Shown here: piece by piece, positions 26,847-35,718 of the stretch
How positions within the stretch are numbered: the first letter of the stretch is position 1
Layout: every line of letters starts with the position of its first letter
Assembly (NCBI RefSeq): GCF_022760855.1
Contig: NZ_JAKTNR010000006.1
Location: 1-64,000 of the forward strand
Length of the DNA stretch: 64,000 nt
Direction of reading: 5' to 3'
From: Thermus albus
GTDB taxonomy: Bacteria > Deinococcota > Deinococci > Deinococcales > Thermaceae
Position numbers and translations under genes: made by a program
The notes under the pieces: model-generated
Databases searched by the model: none
What the model was told of the DNA's origin: nothing
The model's input: the letters and a program-made list of their open reading frames with translations, nothing else

Positions 26847-27734
26847 TCAAGTAGGAAAGCCCAGGAGGGCCACATCCCCGGCCCCCACCTTTACCCCTCC
26901 CACCAGGAGGCTCCCATCGGGGAGCACCGCTTCCGCTACGCCTTCCACCAGGCCCCTTGCGGTCTGGACCTGCACCCTCTGGCCCAGGGTGTAGGAGGCC
27001 TGCCGGTAAAGGGCTAGAAGGGCCTCCGGGTTCTCCAGAAGGGGGAGGAGGCTTTCCAGGTGGAGGAGAAAGCCGGAGAGCACTTCCCGTCGGGAGGCGG
27101 GGGAGAACTCCCGCAAAGCGGCGGCGCCCTCGGGGGCCCATTCCACGTTCACCCCCACGCCCAGGAGGACGTAGGCCACCTCTTCTCCCTCCGCCTTGGC
27201 CTCCAGGAGCACCCCGGCCAGCTTCCTGCCATCGGGGGCGAGGAGGTCGTTGGGCCACTTAAGCCCCCCCACCCCCACCGCCCGCCAAAGGGCCAAGCCG
27301 GCCACAAGGGGGAGAAGCCCCAGGGTGGAAAGGGGCAGGGCCGGGCGCAGGAGCAGGGAAAAGGTAAGGCTTTCCCCTGGGCGGCTTTCCCAGGGCCTTC
27401 CCCGCCTTCCCCGGCCCCTTTCCTGGACCTCGGCCAGGACCAGGGCCCCCTCCGCCACGCCCTCCTCCGCCCAGGCCCTTAGGACGTCCTGGGTGCTTCC
27501 CACCCGGCCCAGATAGCGGTAGGGCCGGCCCAGCCGCCCCAGGGGATGGAAGAGATGGGGCAGGGGGGTGCCGGGCCGGATGCGGTAGCCCTGGCGGCGC
27601 ACCTCCACGGGAAACCCCTCGGCAAGAAGCCTTCTCGCCTCCTTGGAAACCGCCTGGCGGCTCACCCCTAGGCGCCGGGCCAGGGCCTGGCCGCTTTGGT
27701 ACTCTTCCTGGAGGAGGTCCAAAAGCCAGGGCAT
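26847..27734 (-). CDS. birA: Bifunctional biotin operon repressor / biotin-[acetyl-CoA-carboxylase] ligase
   Basis: Attaches biotin to the biotin carboxyl carrier protein and may repress biotin genes. 295 residues: an N-terminal winged helix (about 1-60, ALARRLGVSRQAVSKEARRL), the ligase domain with GSTQD, the biotinyl-AMP loop ERGRGRRGRPWES, KWPNDL with the catalytic lysine, and a C-terminal SH3-like domain. Start ATG overlaps the preceding gene by one base (TGATG). Confidence 0.94.
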   Translation of the reverse strand: MPWLLDLLQEEYQSGQALARRLGVSRQAVSKEARRLLAEGFPVEVRRQGYRIRPGTPLPHLFHPLGRLGRPYRYLGRVGSTQDVLRAWAEEGVAEGALVLAEVQERGRGRRGRPWESRPGESLTFSLLLRPALPLSTLGLLPLVAGLALWRAVGVGGLKWPNDLLAPDGRKLAGVLLEAKAEGEEVAYVLLGVGVNVEWAPEGAAALREFSPASRREVLSGFLLHLESLLPLLENPEALLALYRQASYTLGQRVQVQTARGLVEGVAEAVLPDGSLLVGGVKVGAGDVALLGFPT

Positions 27735-28780
27735 CAGGCCAGCTCCACTTGGGAAAGATCCCCCAGGATCAGCCGGTGGGCCCGGGGGAGGCCGTTGCGG
27801 CTTCTCACCCCAGCCCCCACGCCCAGGATGCTTTCCTGGAGGCGCAAGGCGACGTTCTCCAGAAGGGCGTGGTCCTCGAGGATGGAGTACTCCACCTCCG
27901 AGCGCACCACCCTAACCCCCGGTCCTAAGGAGGTGAAGGGCCCGATGTAGGCCTCCTCCACCACCGCCCCCTCTCCGATGAAGGCCGGGCCGATCACCGT
28001 GCTCCGCAAGACCTTAGCCCCTTTTTCCACCACCACCCGCCCCGTGATTTGGCTTTCCGCCACCTCGCCCTCTATGCGGGCCTCCAGCTCCTCCAGAAGG
28101 AGGCGGTTGGCGTCCAGGAGGTCCTGGGGGCGGCCCGTGTCCTTCCACCAGCCCTCCACCTCCACCCCCACCACCCTTTTCCCCCGGTCTATGAGGCCCT
28201 GGATGGCGTCGGTGATCTCGTACTCCCCTCGGGCTGAAGGTTTTAGCTCCCCGATGACCTCCAGGACCTCCGGGGTGAAAACATACACCCCGGCCACCGC
28301 CAGGTCCGAGGGAGGCTCCTTGGGCTTTTCCAGAAGGCGCACGATCCTTTCCCCTTCCAAAACCGCCACCCCGAACTGGCTGGGGTTTTCCACCCGTACC
28401 AGGGCGATCACCGCGCTCACCCCTGGGGCGAAGGCCTGGAGGAAGCGGGCGATCCCCTTTTGGAAGAGGTTATCCCCCAGGTAAAGGACGAAGGGGCTTT
28501 GGCCCAGGAAGTCCCGGGCCACGGCCACCGCATGGGCCAGGCCCTGGGGTTCCTCCTGCAGGATGTACCGCACCCGGTAGCCCGAAAGGGCTTCCCGGAT
28601 GTCCTTTTCCGTTTCCGGGGAGACCACCACCCCGATCTCCTCAATGCCCGCCTGGAGCAGGTTCTCCAGGCCGTAGTGGAGGATGGGCCTTCCCGCCACC
28701 CGGATCACCGGCTTGGGCCTCGTGTGGGTGAGGGGACGAAGCCTCGTACCCCGTCCGGCAGCCAGAATGAGTCCTTTCAC
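27734..28780 (-). CDS. Sugar-1-phosphate nucleotidyltransferase with beta-helix (RmlA-long type)
   Basis: 348 residues. N-terminal nucleotidyltransferase domain with GLILAAGRGTRLRPLT, KPVIRVAGRPI, LGDN and EKPKEPPSDLAVAGVY, then a C-terminal left-handed beta-helix (hexapeptides from about 245: VVVEKGAKVLRSTVIGPAFIG). This is the long glucose-1-phosphate thymidylyl/uridylyltransferase type used for cell-surface sugars. The exact nucleotide is not decidable. GTG start lies 7 bases after a TATACT box (28788-28793, minus). Confidence 0.9.
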   Translation of the reverse strand: MKGLILAAGRGTRLRPLTHTRPKPVIRVAGRPILHYGLENLLQAGIEEIGVVVSPETEKDIREALSGYRVRYILQEEPQGLAHAVAVARDFLGQSPFVLYLGDNLFQKGIARFLQAFAPGVSAVIALVRVENPSQFGVAVLEGERIVRLLEKPKEPPSDLAVAGVYVFTPEVLEVIGELKPSARGEYEITDAIQGLIDRGKRVVGVEVEGWWKDTGRPQDLLDANRLLLEELEARIEGEVAESQITGRVVVEKGAKVLRSTVIGPAFIGEGAVVEEAYIGPFTSLGPGVRVVRSEVEYSILEDHALLENVALRLQESILGVGAGVRSRNGLPRAHRLILGDLSQVELA

Positions 28781-28787
28781 GCTGGGG

Positions 28788-28795
28788 AGTATACC
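28788..28795. promoter_or_regulatory. Shared palindromic -10 element of two divergent leaderless genes
   Basis: AGTATACC reads TATACT on the minus strand (28788-28793) and TATACC on the plus strand (28790-28795). The two start codons (GTG at 28780, ATG at 28802) lie 7 and 6 bases away, so one GTATAC core may serve both directions. Confidence 0.5.
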
Positions 28796-28801
28796 CGTAA
28801 A

Positions 28802-29605
28802 ATGAAGGGAAGGATGCCCAAGGCTTCCATCCGTGCGGCTTACGCCTACGACCGCCTAAGGGCCTATCCGCCGGAGGTGGCGGGCCGCATCGCCACCGCC
28901 ATGGGGAATGCCCTAGGGGTGCGGGGGGAGGAGGCGGTGCTCCTGGAGCTTGGGGTGGGTACGGGGCGCATCGCCCTGCCCCTCATCGCCCGGGGTTACC
29001 CCTACATCGCCCTGGACAAGGACCCGGCCATGCTGGAGGTCTTCCGCCAGAAGGCCGCCGGGGTGATGCGCAAGGTGCGCCTCCTCGAGGCGGATGCCCG
29101 GGCCATTCCCCTGCCCGATGAGAGCGTGCACGGGGTGATCGTGGTCCACCTCTGGCACCTCCTCCCCGACTGGCCCAAGGCCCTGGCGGAGGCCCTGAGG
29201 GTGCTGAAGCCGGGGGGGGTGCTCCTGGAGGGCTGGGACGAGATGGAGGCTGAGGAAGAGCGCCGGATCCAGGAAAAATGGACCAGCTTGGTGGCGGAGG
29301 AGGGCCTGGAGGTGGTGCGGGGGCTCCACAAGAAAAGGCTAGGAGAGGTGGAGGCGGCCCTTAAGCGTCTAGGTCTCAGGCCCAAGGTCCGGGAGGTGGT
29401 CCGCTGGCAGGAGGAGCGTACCTTCCGCCATGCCCTCGAGGCCCTTTCGGAAAGGCTCTATTCGTTTACCCAGACCGTTCCCGAGGAGGTTCATGCCCGC
29501 GTCATGCCCAGGCTTTGGGCCTGGGCCGAAGGGGAGTTGGGCGACCTGGACCGCCCCTTTACCCTGGAAAGGAGCTTTACCCTGCGCGCCACCCGGATGG
29601 CCTAG
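28802..29605 (+). CDS. Class I SAM-dependent methyltransferase
   Basis: 267 residues. Motif I LELGVGTGRIALPLIARG, acidic end of strand two (ALDKDPAML), DARAIPLPDESVHGVIVVHLWHLLPDW for motifs II-III, and VLKPGGVLLEGWDE. The C-terminal 110 residues are helical. From memory it is close to a structurally solved T. thermophilus methyltransferase of unknown substrate (TTHA0223). The start is chosen 6 bases after a TATACC box. An ATG four codons later is possible. Single gene. Confidence 0.85.
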   Translation: MKGRMPKASIRAAYAYDRLRAYPPEVAGRIATAMGNALGVRGEEAVLLELGVGTGRIALPLIARGYPYIALDKDPAMLEVFRQKAAGVMRKVRLLEADARAIPLPDESVHGVIVVHLWHLLPDWPKALAEALRVLKPGGVLLEGWDEMEAEEERRIQEKWTSLVAEEGLEVVRGLHKKRLGEVEAALKRLGLRPKVREVVRWQEERTFRHALEALSERLYSFTQTVPEEVHARVMPRLWAWAEGELGDLDRPFTLERSFTLRATRMA

Positions 29606-29739
29606 CGCTGCCCGGTAAAGTCCTTCTCCAAGCCCCAATCCGGGGTGCCTGGGCTGGGGGGCCGCTAGGGCGGAAGGGGGCCTCATATCTTAAGTTGTTG
29701 CTTAAGGGCCTTGCTTTCCTGGCCCCGTATGCTGAAAGG

Positions 29740-30120
29740 ATGAAGGCCATCCGGATTCCCACACCCAAGGAGGGCCTGGTGAACATCACCCGCCAGGTGG
29801 AGGAGGTTTTGGCCGGGCATACCGGCCTGGTCTACCTCTTCGTTCCCCACACCACCTGCGCCCTTACCGTGCAGGAGGGAGCGGACCCCGATGTGGCCCA
29901 CGACCTCTTGGCCCGCCTCGAGGAGCTTGCCCCCAGGGTCCACCCCAAGGACCGGCATGTGGAGGGGAACTCCCACGCCCACCTGAAAAGCCTCCTCACC
30001 GGGGTGCACCTCCTCCTTTTCGCCGAAGGGGGAAGGCTGAAGCTTGGCCGCTGGCAACAGGTGTTCCTGGCGGAGTTTGACGGGCCCAGGATGCGGGAGG
30101 TTTGGGTGCGGCTCCTCTAG
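29740..30120 (+). CDS. yjbQ: YjbQ / UPF0047 family protein
   Basis: 126 residues. The family signature is visible: VPHTTCALTVQEGADPDVAHDLLARLEEL, the GNSHAHLKSLLTG motif and the GRWQQVFLAEFDGPR segment with clustered His/Asp typical of a metal site. Members complement thiamine-phosphate synthase weakly, so annotation as a secondary thiamine-phosphate synthase is tentative. TATGCT (29728-29733) ends 6 bases before ATG. It overlaps the convergent relA gene by 4 bases. Confidence 0.85.
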   Translation: MKAIRIPTPKEGLVNITRQVEEVLAGHTGLVYLFVPHTTCALTVQEGADPDVAHDLLARLEELAPRVHPKDRHVEGNSHAHLKSLLTGVHLLLFAEGGRLKLGRWQQVFLAEFDGPRMREVWVRLL

Positions 30121-32297
30121 ACCCAGCGCACCTCCTGCACGCTTCTCACGCCCCTTAGGGCCTGGGCCAGGGCTTCCCGTTCCCCATCCTGCACGATGAG
30201 GCGGAGGCGGATGCGGGCCATGGGGCCGAGAATCCGCGTCTCCGAGCCCAGGGCGCTTTTGCCGGCTTCGGCCACCACCTGCATCACGTCCCTCAGGAGG
30301 CCGGTGCGGTCCTGGGCCAGGACCTCGAGGGTGGCCACCTTGCCCCCCACCCCCTCCCAGTAGGCCCCGATGACCCGGTCGGCCTCCGGTCCCTGGAGGA
30401 TGCGGCGCAGGTTGGGGCAGTCCGTCCGGTGGACGGTGACCCCCCGGCCCCGGGTGACGAAGCCCAGGATGGCGTCCCCCTTCATGGGCTCGCAGCAGGA
30501 GGCCAGGCGGATGGGGGCCTGGAGGTCCTGCTCCAGGCGGATCCCCCATTCGTTCTTGGGGATGGCCTTGGGTTTTTCCGGTTTCAGGAGGGCCTTGGGG
30601 TAAAGCTTCTCCGCCACCTGTTTGGGGGTGATGCGGTTCAGGGCCAAGGCCAGGTAAAGCTCCTCGGGGGAAGGGGCGATGCCCAGCTTTTTGGCGGCCT
30701 CCTCCAGCTGGCTGTCGCTGGGCTTGGGGAGGCCTCGGCGCTTCAGGTAGCGCTCCAAGAGGTTCTGTCCCCGCTCCAAGGTTTCCTGGCGCTCCTGGGT
30801 GCGGAAGTATTGGCGGATCTTGCTCTTGGCGCTACGGGTCTTGGCGAACTCCAGCCAGTCCTTGGAGGGGTGGGCGCTTTTGCTGGTGAGGATCTCCACG
30901 ATCTCCCCGTTTTGTAGCTCGTAGGAGAGGGGAACGATCCGCCCGTTCACCTTGGCCCCCACCATGTGGTGGCCCACCTCGGTGTGGATGTGGTAGGCGA
31001 AGTCCACGGGGGTGGCCCCCTTGGGCAGGTTGATGATCCGCCCCTTGGGGGTGAAGACGAAGACCCTGCCCCCCAGGAGGTCCCGGGTTACCGCCTCCAC
31101 GAACTCCCGGGAGCTGCCGAACTCCTGCTGCCACTCCTGGATGCTTTTCAGCCAGGAAACCCGCCTCTTTAGCTCCTCGGGGTCGGTGAGGCCTTCCTTG
31201 TAGAGCCAATGAGCCGCGATCCCATACTCGGCCACGCGGTGCATCTTTTGGGTGCGGATCTGCACCTCCAAGGGGAGCCCCTCCAGGGCGATGACCGTGG
31301 TGTGGAGGGACTGGTAGCCGTTGGGCTTGGGCACGGCGATGTAGTCCTTAACCCGTCCCGGGATGGGTTGCCAAAGGGCGTGGACCAGGCCCAGGACGTG
31401 GTAGCAGACCTGCTTTTCCCTTAACGCCCTACCCTCCTCCGTGGGGGCGGGCTTGGGGTCCAGGATCACCCGCACCGCCAGGAGGTCGTAGATCTGCTCC
31501 AGGGCCTTCCCCTCCCGCTCCATCTTCTTCCAGATGGAGTAGAGGTGCTTGGGCCGGCCCGTGACCTCAAAGCCTTGCAGCTGGGCCTGGAGGAGCTCGT
31601 CCTTGCGCAAGGTTTCCTCCAGGGCGGCCATGGCCTTCTGGACGATGCGCTCCCGGGCCTCCTGGGTTTCCTGGATGCGGGAGAGAAGGGCGTGGTAGGC
31701 CTCGGGGTGGAGGTAGCGGAAGGAGAGGTCCTCCAGCTCCCATTTCAGCTGCCCCATCCCCAGGCGGTGGGCCAGGGGAGCGTAGATCTCCAGGGTTTCC
31801 TGGGCGATGCGCCTTTCCTTCTCGGGGGGCATGTGCTCCAGGGTGCGGAGGTTGTGGAGGCGGTCCGCCAGCTTCACGATGATGATGCGCACGTCCTCCG
31901 CCATGGCGATGAACATCTGGCGGAGGTCCTCGGCCCGTTTTTCCTCCCCCTCGAGGTTGGCCAGCTTGTAGAGCTTGCTGACCTTGGTCTCCCCCTCCAC
32001 CAGCTTGCGCACCCCGGGGCCAAAGCGCCTTTCCAGCTCCTCGGGGGCCACCCCAGAGTCCTCCAGGGTGTCGTGGAGGAGGCCTGCGGCCACGGTGTCC
32101 GCGTCCATGCGCAAGGAGGCCAGGATCTCCGCCACCGCCACCGGGTGGGTGATGTAGGGCTCCCCGCTCTTTCGCAGCTGGCCCCGGTGGGCCTCCTCGG
32201 CGAAGACGTAGGCCTCCCGCACCTTTTCCCGTTCCCCCGCTGGAAGGTAGTCTAGAAGGGGTGCAAGCTTGTCCCAAAGGGCCGAAGCGGTTACCAC
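30117..32297 (-). CDS. relA: Bifunctional (p)ppGpp synthetase/hydrolase (RelA/SpoT)
   Basis: Stringent-response enzyme that makes and degrades (p)ppGpp. 726 residues with all domains: HD hydrolase (H51, HDTLED at 75-80, LADRLHNLRTL), synthetase (GRPKHLYSIWKKM, DLLAVRVIL, NGYQSLHTTV), TGS (VFVFTPKGRIINLPKGATPVDFAYHIHT), a conserved helical/zinc-finger-like region with ASCCEP, and C-terminal ACT. Intact HD residues suggest active hydrolysis. GTG start is 8 bases after TACACT (32306-32311, minus). Confidence 0.96.
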   Translation of the reverse strand: MVTASALWDKLAPLLDYLPAGEREKVREAYVFAEEAHRGQLRKSGEPYITHPVAVAEILASLRMDADTVAAGLLHDTLEDSGVAPEELERRFGPGVRKLVEGETKVSKLYKLANLEGEEKRAEDLRQMFIAMAEDVRIIIVKLADRLHNLRTLEHMPPEKERRIAQETLEIYAPLAHRLGMGQLKWELEDLSFRYLHPEAYHALLSRIQETQEARERIVQKAMAALEETLRKDELLQAQLQGFEVTGRPKHLYSIWKKMEREGKALEQIYDLLAVRVILDPKPAPTEEGRALREKQVCYHVLGLVHALWQPIPGRVKDYIAVPKPNGYQSLHTTVIALEGLPLEVQIRTQKMHRVAEYGIAAHWLYKEGLTDPEELKRRVSWLKSIQEWQQEFGSSREFVEAVTRDLLGGRVFVFTPKGRIINLPKGATPVDFAYHIHTEVGHHMVGAKVNGRIVPLSYELQNGEIVEILTSKSAHPSKDWLEFAKTRSAKSKIRQYFRTQERQETLERGQNLLERYLKRRGLPKPSDSQLEEAAKKLGIAPSPEELYLALALNRITPKQVAEKLYPKALLKPEKPKAIPKNEWGIRLEQDLQAPIRLASCCEPMKGDAILGFVTRGRGVTVHRTDCPNLRRILQGPEADRVIGAYWEGVGGKVATLEVLAQDRTGLLRDVMQVVAEAGKSALGSETRILGPMARIRLRLIVQDGEREALAQALRGVRSVQEVRWV

Positions 32298-32317
32298 TAT
32301 TTTTCAGTGTAGCACCC

Positions 32318-34627
32318 CTAGGAGGCAAGCTCCAGGAGGAAGGCGGAAAGGCTAGGCTTTTCCAGCAAGGCCACCAGGGTGCGCCCCTTTTGGGGGGCCA
32401 GGACCAGGGCCTTCTCCCCCAGGAGGATGGCCGCAGGCCCCCGGGTCTGGCCCAGGCTTTTATCCAGCTGGTCCAGGGCCCGGACTAAGGCCTCCAGGGG
32501 TTCCCTGGGCAGGGGCAAGGCCTCCCCCAGGTATCCCAGCACCTCCACCCCGGGAAGGCGCAAGGGGGAGAGATCATCCTGGCCTTCGGGTGGGGATGCC
32601 TCCTTCCTTAGGGGGCTTGCCTGGGTGGGGGCTCGGCCTTGGTCAAAGACCCCCAGGAGGGCCTCCAGGTCCTCGCCCCTAATCTCCTGGAGCACGGCCT
32701 TGGCGGCTTCCCGCTCCTTTTCCAGCTCCCGGAGAAGGGCCTCCGCCTGGCCCAGGGTCTTCTCCACCTGGAGGAGGCCTTGGGGTCCTAGGCGGGGAAG
32801 CTTTTCCTGGGCGCTTTTCAGCACCGGAAGAAGAGCCCTCAGGCGGCGGTTCGTTTCGCTTTGGAACCCCTCGAGGCGGAGGTAGCTTTGGAAGAAGGCG
32901 GTGAGGCGGGTGGTGAGCTCCTCCCGCTTGGCCTCCATCCGCCGCTTTAAGGCCTCCAGGGCCCGGGCGATGGGGGTGGGGTCGGGGAGGGGCTTGCCCT
33001 TTTCCTCGGCGATGGCCCGCAAGACCCCCTCTCCTCCGAAGCCGCGGAAGCGCTCCGCCAGGGCCTGGAGGCGGCCCAGTTCCAAAAGGGCCTCCTGCCG
33101 GGCCTGGGCCTTGGCTTCCTCCAGGCTCTTTTGCAGGGCTCCCAGATCGGGAAGGCCTCCCTGGGCCAGGAGGGTTTCCGCCTCTGCCACCTTCTCCTTC
33201 AGGCCCAGGGCCAGGGCCTCGGATTTGAGGGCCTCCAGGGCCTTGGCCGCCTGGGTGAGCTTAGCCCTTAGGGCGGCCTCCTCCCCTTGGGCCTTGAGGA
33301 GTTCGGCGTACCGGGCCCGCACCTCGGGAAGCCTTTGGGGAAGGGCCTCCGGGGGGAGCGCCTGCAGTTCTTCCAGAAGCGGGCGGAAGGCCTCGCCCTT
33401 CTCCTTTAGCTCCTCCACCAGGGCCTCTTTCTCCTGGAGGAGGCGCTTCTCCTCCTCCGCCTTGCGCCGAGCCTCCGCCTCCAGGCGCCTAAGCTCCTCC
33501 TCCAGGGGCAGGAGGTCGGGGTAGCCGCCCTCCTCCAGGGTTTCCTCTGCCAGCTGCAGGGCCCGTTGCAGGGGGAGCTTGGCCTCCTCGGGAAGGGAAA
33601 GGAGGCGCAGGGCCTCCTCCAGCTGGATCAGCCGGGCCCGCTTTTCCGCCCGCAGGTTTCTCTCGGCCTCCTGGAAGGCTTCCTCCAGGGCCTTTAGCTT
33701 CTCTCCCACGGGGGTACCCGCATCCAATAGGGCCTGGACCTCGGCGAGAAGGGGGCTTACCGTGGCCCTTTCCACCAGGGGCGCATAACGGCTCAGGAGT
33801 TCCTCCAGCCTGCGCTTCTCCTCCTCCACCTCCAGGGCCAGGATCCGCTGGCTGGCCTCCTGGGATAGGGCCTCGAGGTCCACGATGAGCTCCCCTTCCA
33901 GCTGGGAGGCTTCCTCCACGGTGAGGAAGACGTCGGTGGGGTGGGAGGAAGGGGTTTCCGGGGGGGTCTCCTGGGTTTCAAAGACGATCTCCGGCAGGGT
34001 GGGGGCCTTGACGGCGCTGGACTCCAGAAACTTCCTAAGCTCCAAGGCTAGGCCCCGGGCCCGTTCCACCTCCGCCTGGGCCAAAACCCCCTCGGCCTGG
34101 GCCTGGCGAAGGGTTTCCACCAGGCTCTCCAGCCTGCGCACCTTGGGCCCTCCCAGATGGCGCACCCTTTCCAGGGCCTCCTCCAGGTGGGCCAGGTCCT
34201 GGGCCTGGCGCAGGAGGGCCTCCTCCCACTTCTCCTCCAGGGCCTCTAAGAGCTCCTCCCCCTCCGCCAAAAGCCCGGGGTCCGGGGCCTGGCGCAGGCG
34301 GTTGACCAAGGCCCGTAGCCGGGCCACCTCCGGCCAGTCCACGTAAAGCCCAAAGCGCTTCAAGCCCTGTTCCAGTTTGGCCAGCCTAGTCCCTTGGCCT
34401 TCTATCTGGGCCAGTACCCCCTCCACCAACCGCCTGGCCTCCTCCGGGCGCATACGGGCCTGGAGCTCGCGGTACACCAAGCCCTTCAAGAGGTGGGCCC
34501 CATCCGCCGGGGTGAGCTCGGAGGGCCGTTTGCCCAGGTGCTTTAGCCCCTCCTCCAACACCGTCTCGGCCCGGGCGCCCAGGTGGGGATGGATGGCCTT
34601 TAGGATGGTTCCGTACACGTCCGGCAT
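32318..34627 (-). CDS. Large Glu/Leu-rich coiled-coil protein, function unknown
   Basis: 769 residues, very acidic and Leu/Ala-rich. Residues 1-75 form a compact helical domain (AIHPHLGARAETVLEEGLKHLG, LTPADGAHLLKGL). About 75-650 is long heptad-like coiled coil broken by short Pro kinks. About 655-685 is a Pro/Ser linker. The last 80 residues look globular with alternating strands and a helix (VEVLGYLGEALPL, EALVRALDQLDKS, KALVLAPQKGRTLVALLE), which reminds me of the roadblock/LC7 fold. No signal or membrane segment. It starts two bases after the mscS stop, with an AAGG site, so the two genes are probably cotranscribed. I cannot name a function. SMC-like, cytoskeletal or motility roles are possible. 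Confidence 0.7.
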   Translation of the reverse strand: MPDVYGTILKAIHPHLGARAETVLEEGLKHLGKRPSELTPADGAHLLKGLVYRELQARMRPEEARRLVEGVLAQIEGQGTRLAKLEQGLKRFGLYVDWPEVARLRALVNRLRQAPDPGLLAEGEELLEALEEKWEEALLRQAQDLAHLEEALERVRHLGGPKVRRLESLVETLRQAQAEGVLAQAEVERARGLALELRKFLESSAVKAPTLPEIVFETQETPPETPSSHPTDVFLTVEEASQLEGELIVDLEALSQEASQRILALEVEEEKRRLEELLSRYAPLVERATVSPLLAEVQALLDAGTPVGEKLKALEEAFQEAERNLRAEKRARLIQLEEALRLLSLPEEAKLPLQRALQLAEETLEEGGYPDLLPLEEELRRLEAEARRKAEEEKRLLQEKEALVEELKEKGEAFRPLLEELQALPPEALPQRLPEVRARYAELLKAQGEEAALRAKLTQAAKALEALKSEALALGLKEKVAEAETLLAQGGLPDLGALQKSLEEAKAQARQEALLELGRLQALAERFRGFGGEGVLRAIAEEKGKPLPDPTPIARALEALKRRMEAKREELTTRLTAFFQSYLRLEGFQSETNRRLRALLPVLKSAQEKLPRLGPQGLLQVEKTLGQAEALLRELEKEREAAKAVLQEIRGEDLEALLGVFDQGRAPTQASPLRKEASPPEGQDDLSPLRLPGVEVLGYLGEALPLPREPLEALVRALDQLDKSLGQTRGPAAILLGEKALVLAPQKGRTLVALLEKPSLSAFLLELAS

Positions 34628-34629
34628 CC

Positions 34630-35685
34630 TTACGCTCCCTTCTCCAGCCTAAGGGGTTCGCCGAAGTAGAGCTTCTGGTGGGGGTAGGGGATCTCAATCC
34701 CCTCCCGGTCCAGGCGGTTTTTGATGCGGCGGCGGAACTCCCGGGCCACGGCCCACTGCTGGGCGGGCTTGGTGCTGAAGAGGACCCGGATGGTCACGGC
34801 GCTATTCCCCAGGTTCTCCACCCCCAGGACCTGGGGGGCCTCGGTGAACCTGTCCTGCCACTCCGGGTCCTGGTAAAAGCGCTCGGTTTCGTCTTGGAAG
34901 ACCTTTAGGACCCGGTCCACATCTTCCTTATAGGCCACGCCCACGTCCACCACCGCCCGGCTCCACTCCTGGGTCAGGACCGTGACTTGGCGCACCTCGG
35001 AGTTGGGGATGAAGTGGACCCGGCCCTCCAGGTCACGAAGGACGGTGAGGCGCAGGTTGAAGCGTTCCACCAGGCCCCCGGTCCCGTTGATCATCACGAT
35101 ATCCCCCACCCCATACTGATCCTCCAGGAGGATGAAAAACCCGTTGATGAAGTCCCGGATCAGGTTCTGGGCGGCGAAGCTCACCGCCAAACCCACCACC
35201 CCGGCCCCCGCCAGGAGGGCGGTGACGTTGAAGCCCAGGTTGGAGAGCAGGAAGAGCCCCCCCAGGACCAAGACGGTGACCCTAAGCACCGACTCCGCCA
35301 CCACCCTTAGGGTTTTTCGCCGCACCGCTTCCCGGGTCAGCTCCCCTTCCGCCTCAGGGAGGCGGTCCAGGAGGAGGGGGATAAGCCGGTAGGCGGCAAG
35401 GGTGAGGCCCGCCACCGCCAAAATGGCCAGGCCCCGGCTTCCCAGCCACCCCACAAGGGCTTTGCCCCAGGAGGCGAAGGGTTCCAGGGGCCAGGAAAGG
35501 GTGTGGGCCAGGTAGCTTAGGGCCAGAAGGGCCACCACCCCCCACCAGAGGAGGCCCAGGGCCTGGAAGAAGCGGTCATCCCGCTCCGTGGGCGTCAGGC
35601 GCCCTAGGGCGTTTATGGCCTTGGCCCCATAGCGGCCTAAAAGCCAGGCTAGGAAAAGGGCCAGGACAAGGTGTAAGGCCACCAT
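34630..35685 (-). CDS. mscS: Small-conductance mechanosensitive channel, MscS family
   Basis: Inner-membrane channel that opens on osmotic downshock. 351 residues from ATG 35685: four to five N-terminal helices, the pore helix region GLAVSFAAQNLIRDFINGFFILLEDQYGVGD (Gly/Ala-rich TM3 leading into the beta domain), then the cytoplasmic alpha/beta cage ending near YFGEPLRLE. A longer frame exists upstream, but a TATACT box (35692-35697, minus) ends 6 bases before the chosen ATG and the upstream residues are not membrane-like. Confidence 0.9.
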   Translation of the reverse strand: MVALHLVLALFLAWLLGRYGAKAINALGRLTPTERDDRFFQALGLLWWGVVALLALSYLAHTLSWPLEPFASWGKALVGWLGSRGLAILAVAGLTLAAYRLIPLLLDRLPEAEGELTREAVRRKTLRVVAESVLRVTVLVLGGLFLLSNLGFNVTALLAGAGVVGLAVSFAAQNLIRDFINGFFILLEDQYGVGDIVMINGTGGLVERFNLRLTVLRDLEGRVHFIPNSEVRQVTVLTQEWSRAVVDVGVAYKEDVDRVLKVFQDETERFYQDPEWQDRFTEAPQVLGVENLGNSAVTIRVLFSTKPAQQWAVAREFRRRIKNRLDREGIEIPYPHQKLYFGEPLRLEKGA

Positions 35686-35691
35686 GTTGGG

Positions 35692-35712
35692 AGTATATCC
35701 CAGGGGTATATT
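35692..35712. promoter_or_regulatory. Divergent leaderless promoters of mscS and hemQ
   Basis: Minus-strand TATACT (35692-35697) and plus-strand TATATT (35707-35712), each 6 bases from its start codon (35685 and 35719). Only 33 bases separate the two genes. Confidence 0.55.
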
Positions 35713-35718
35713 GGGGGC

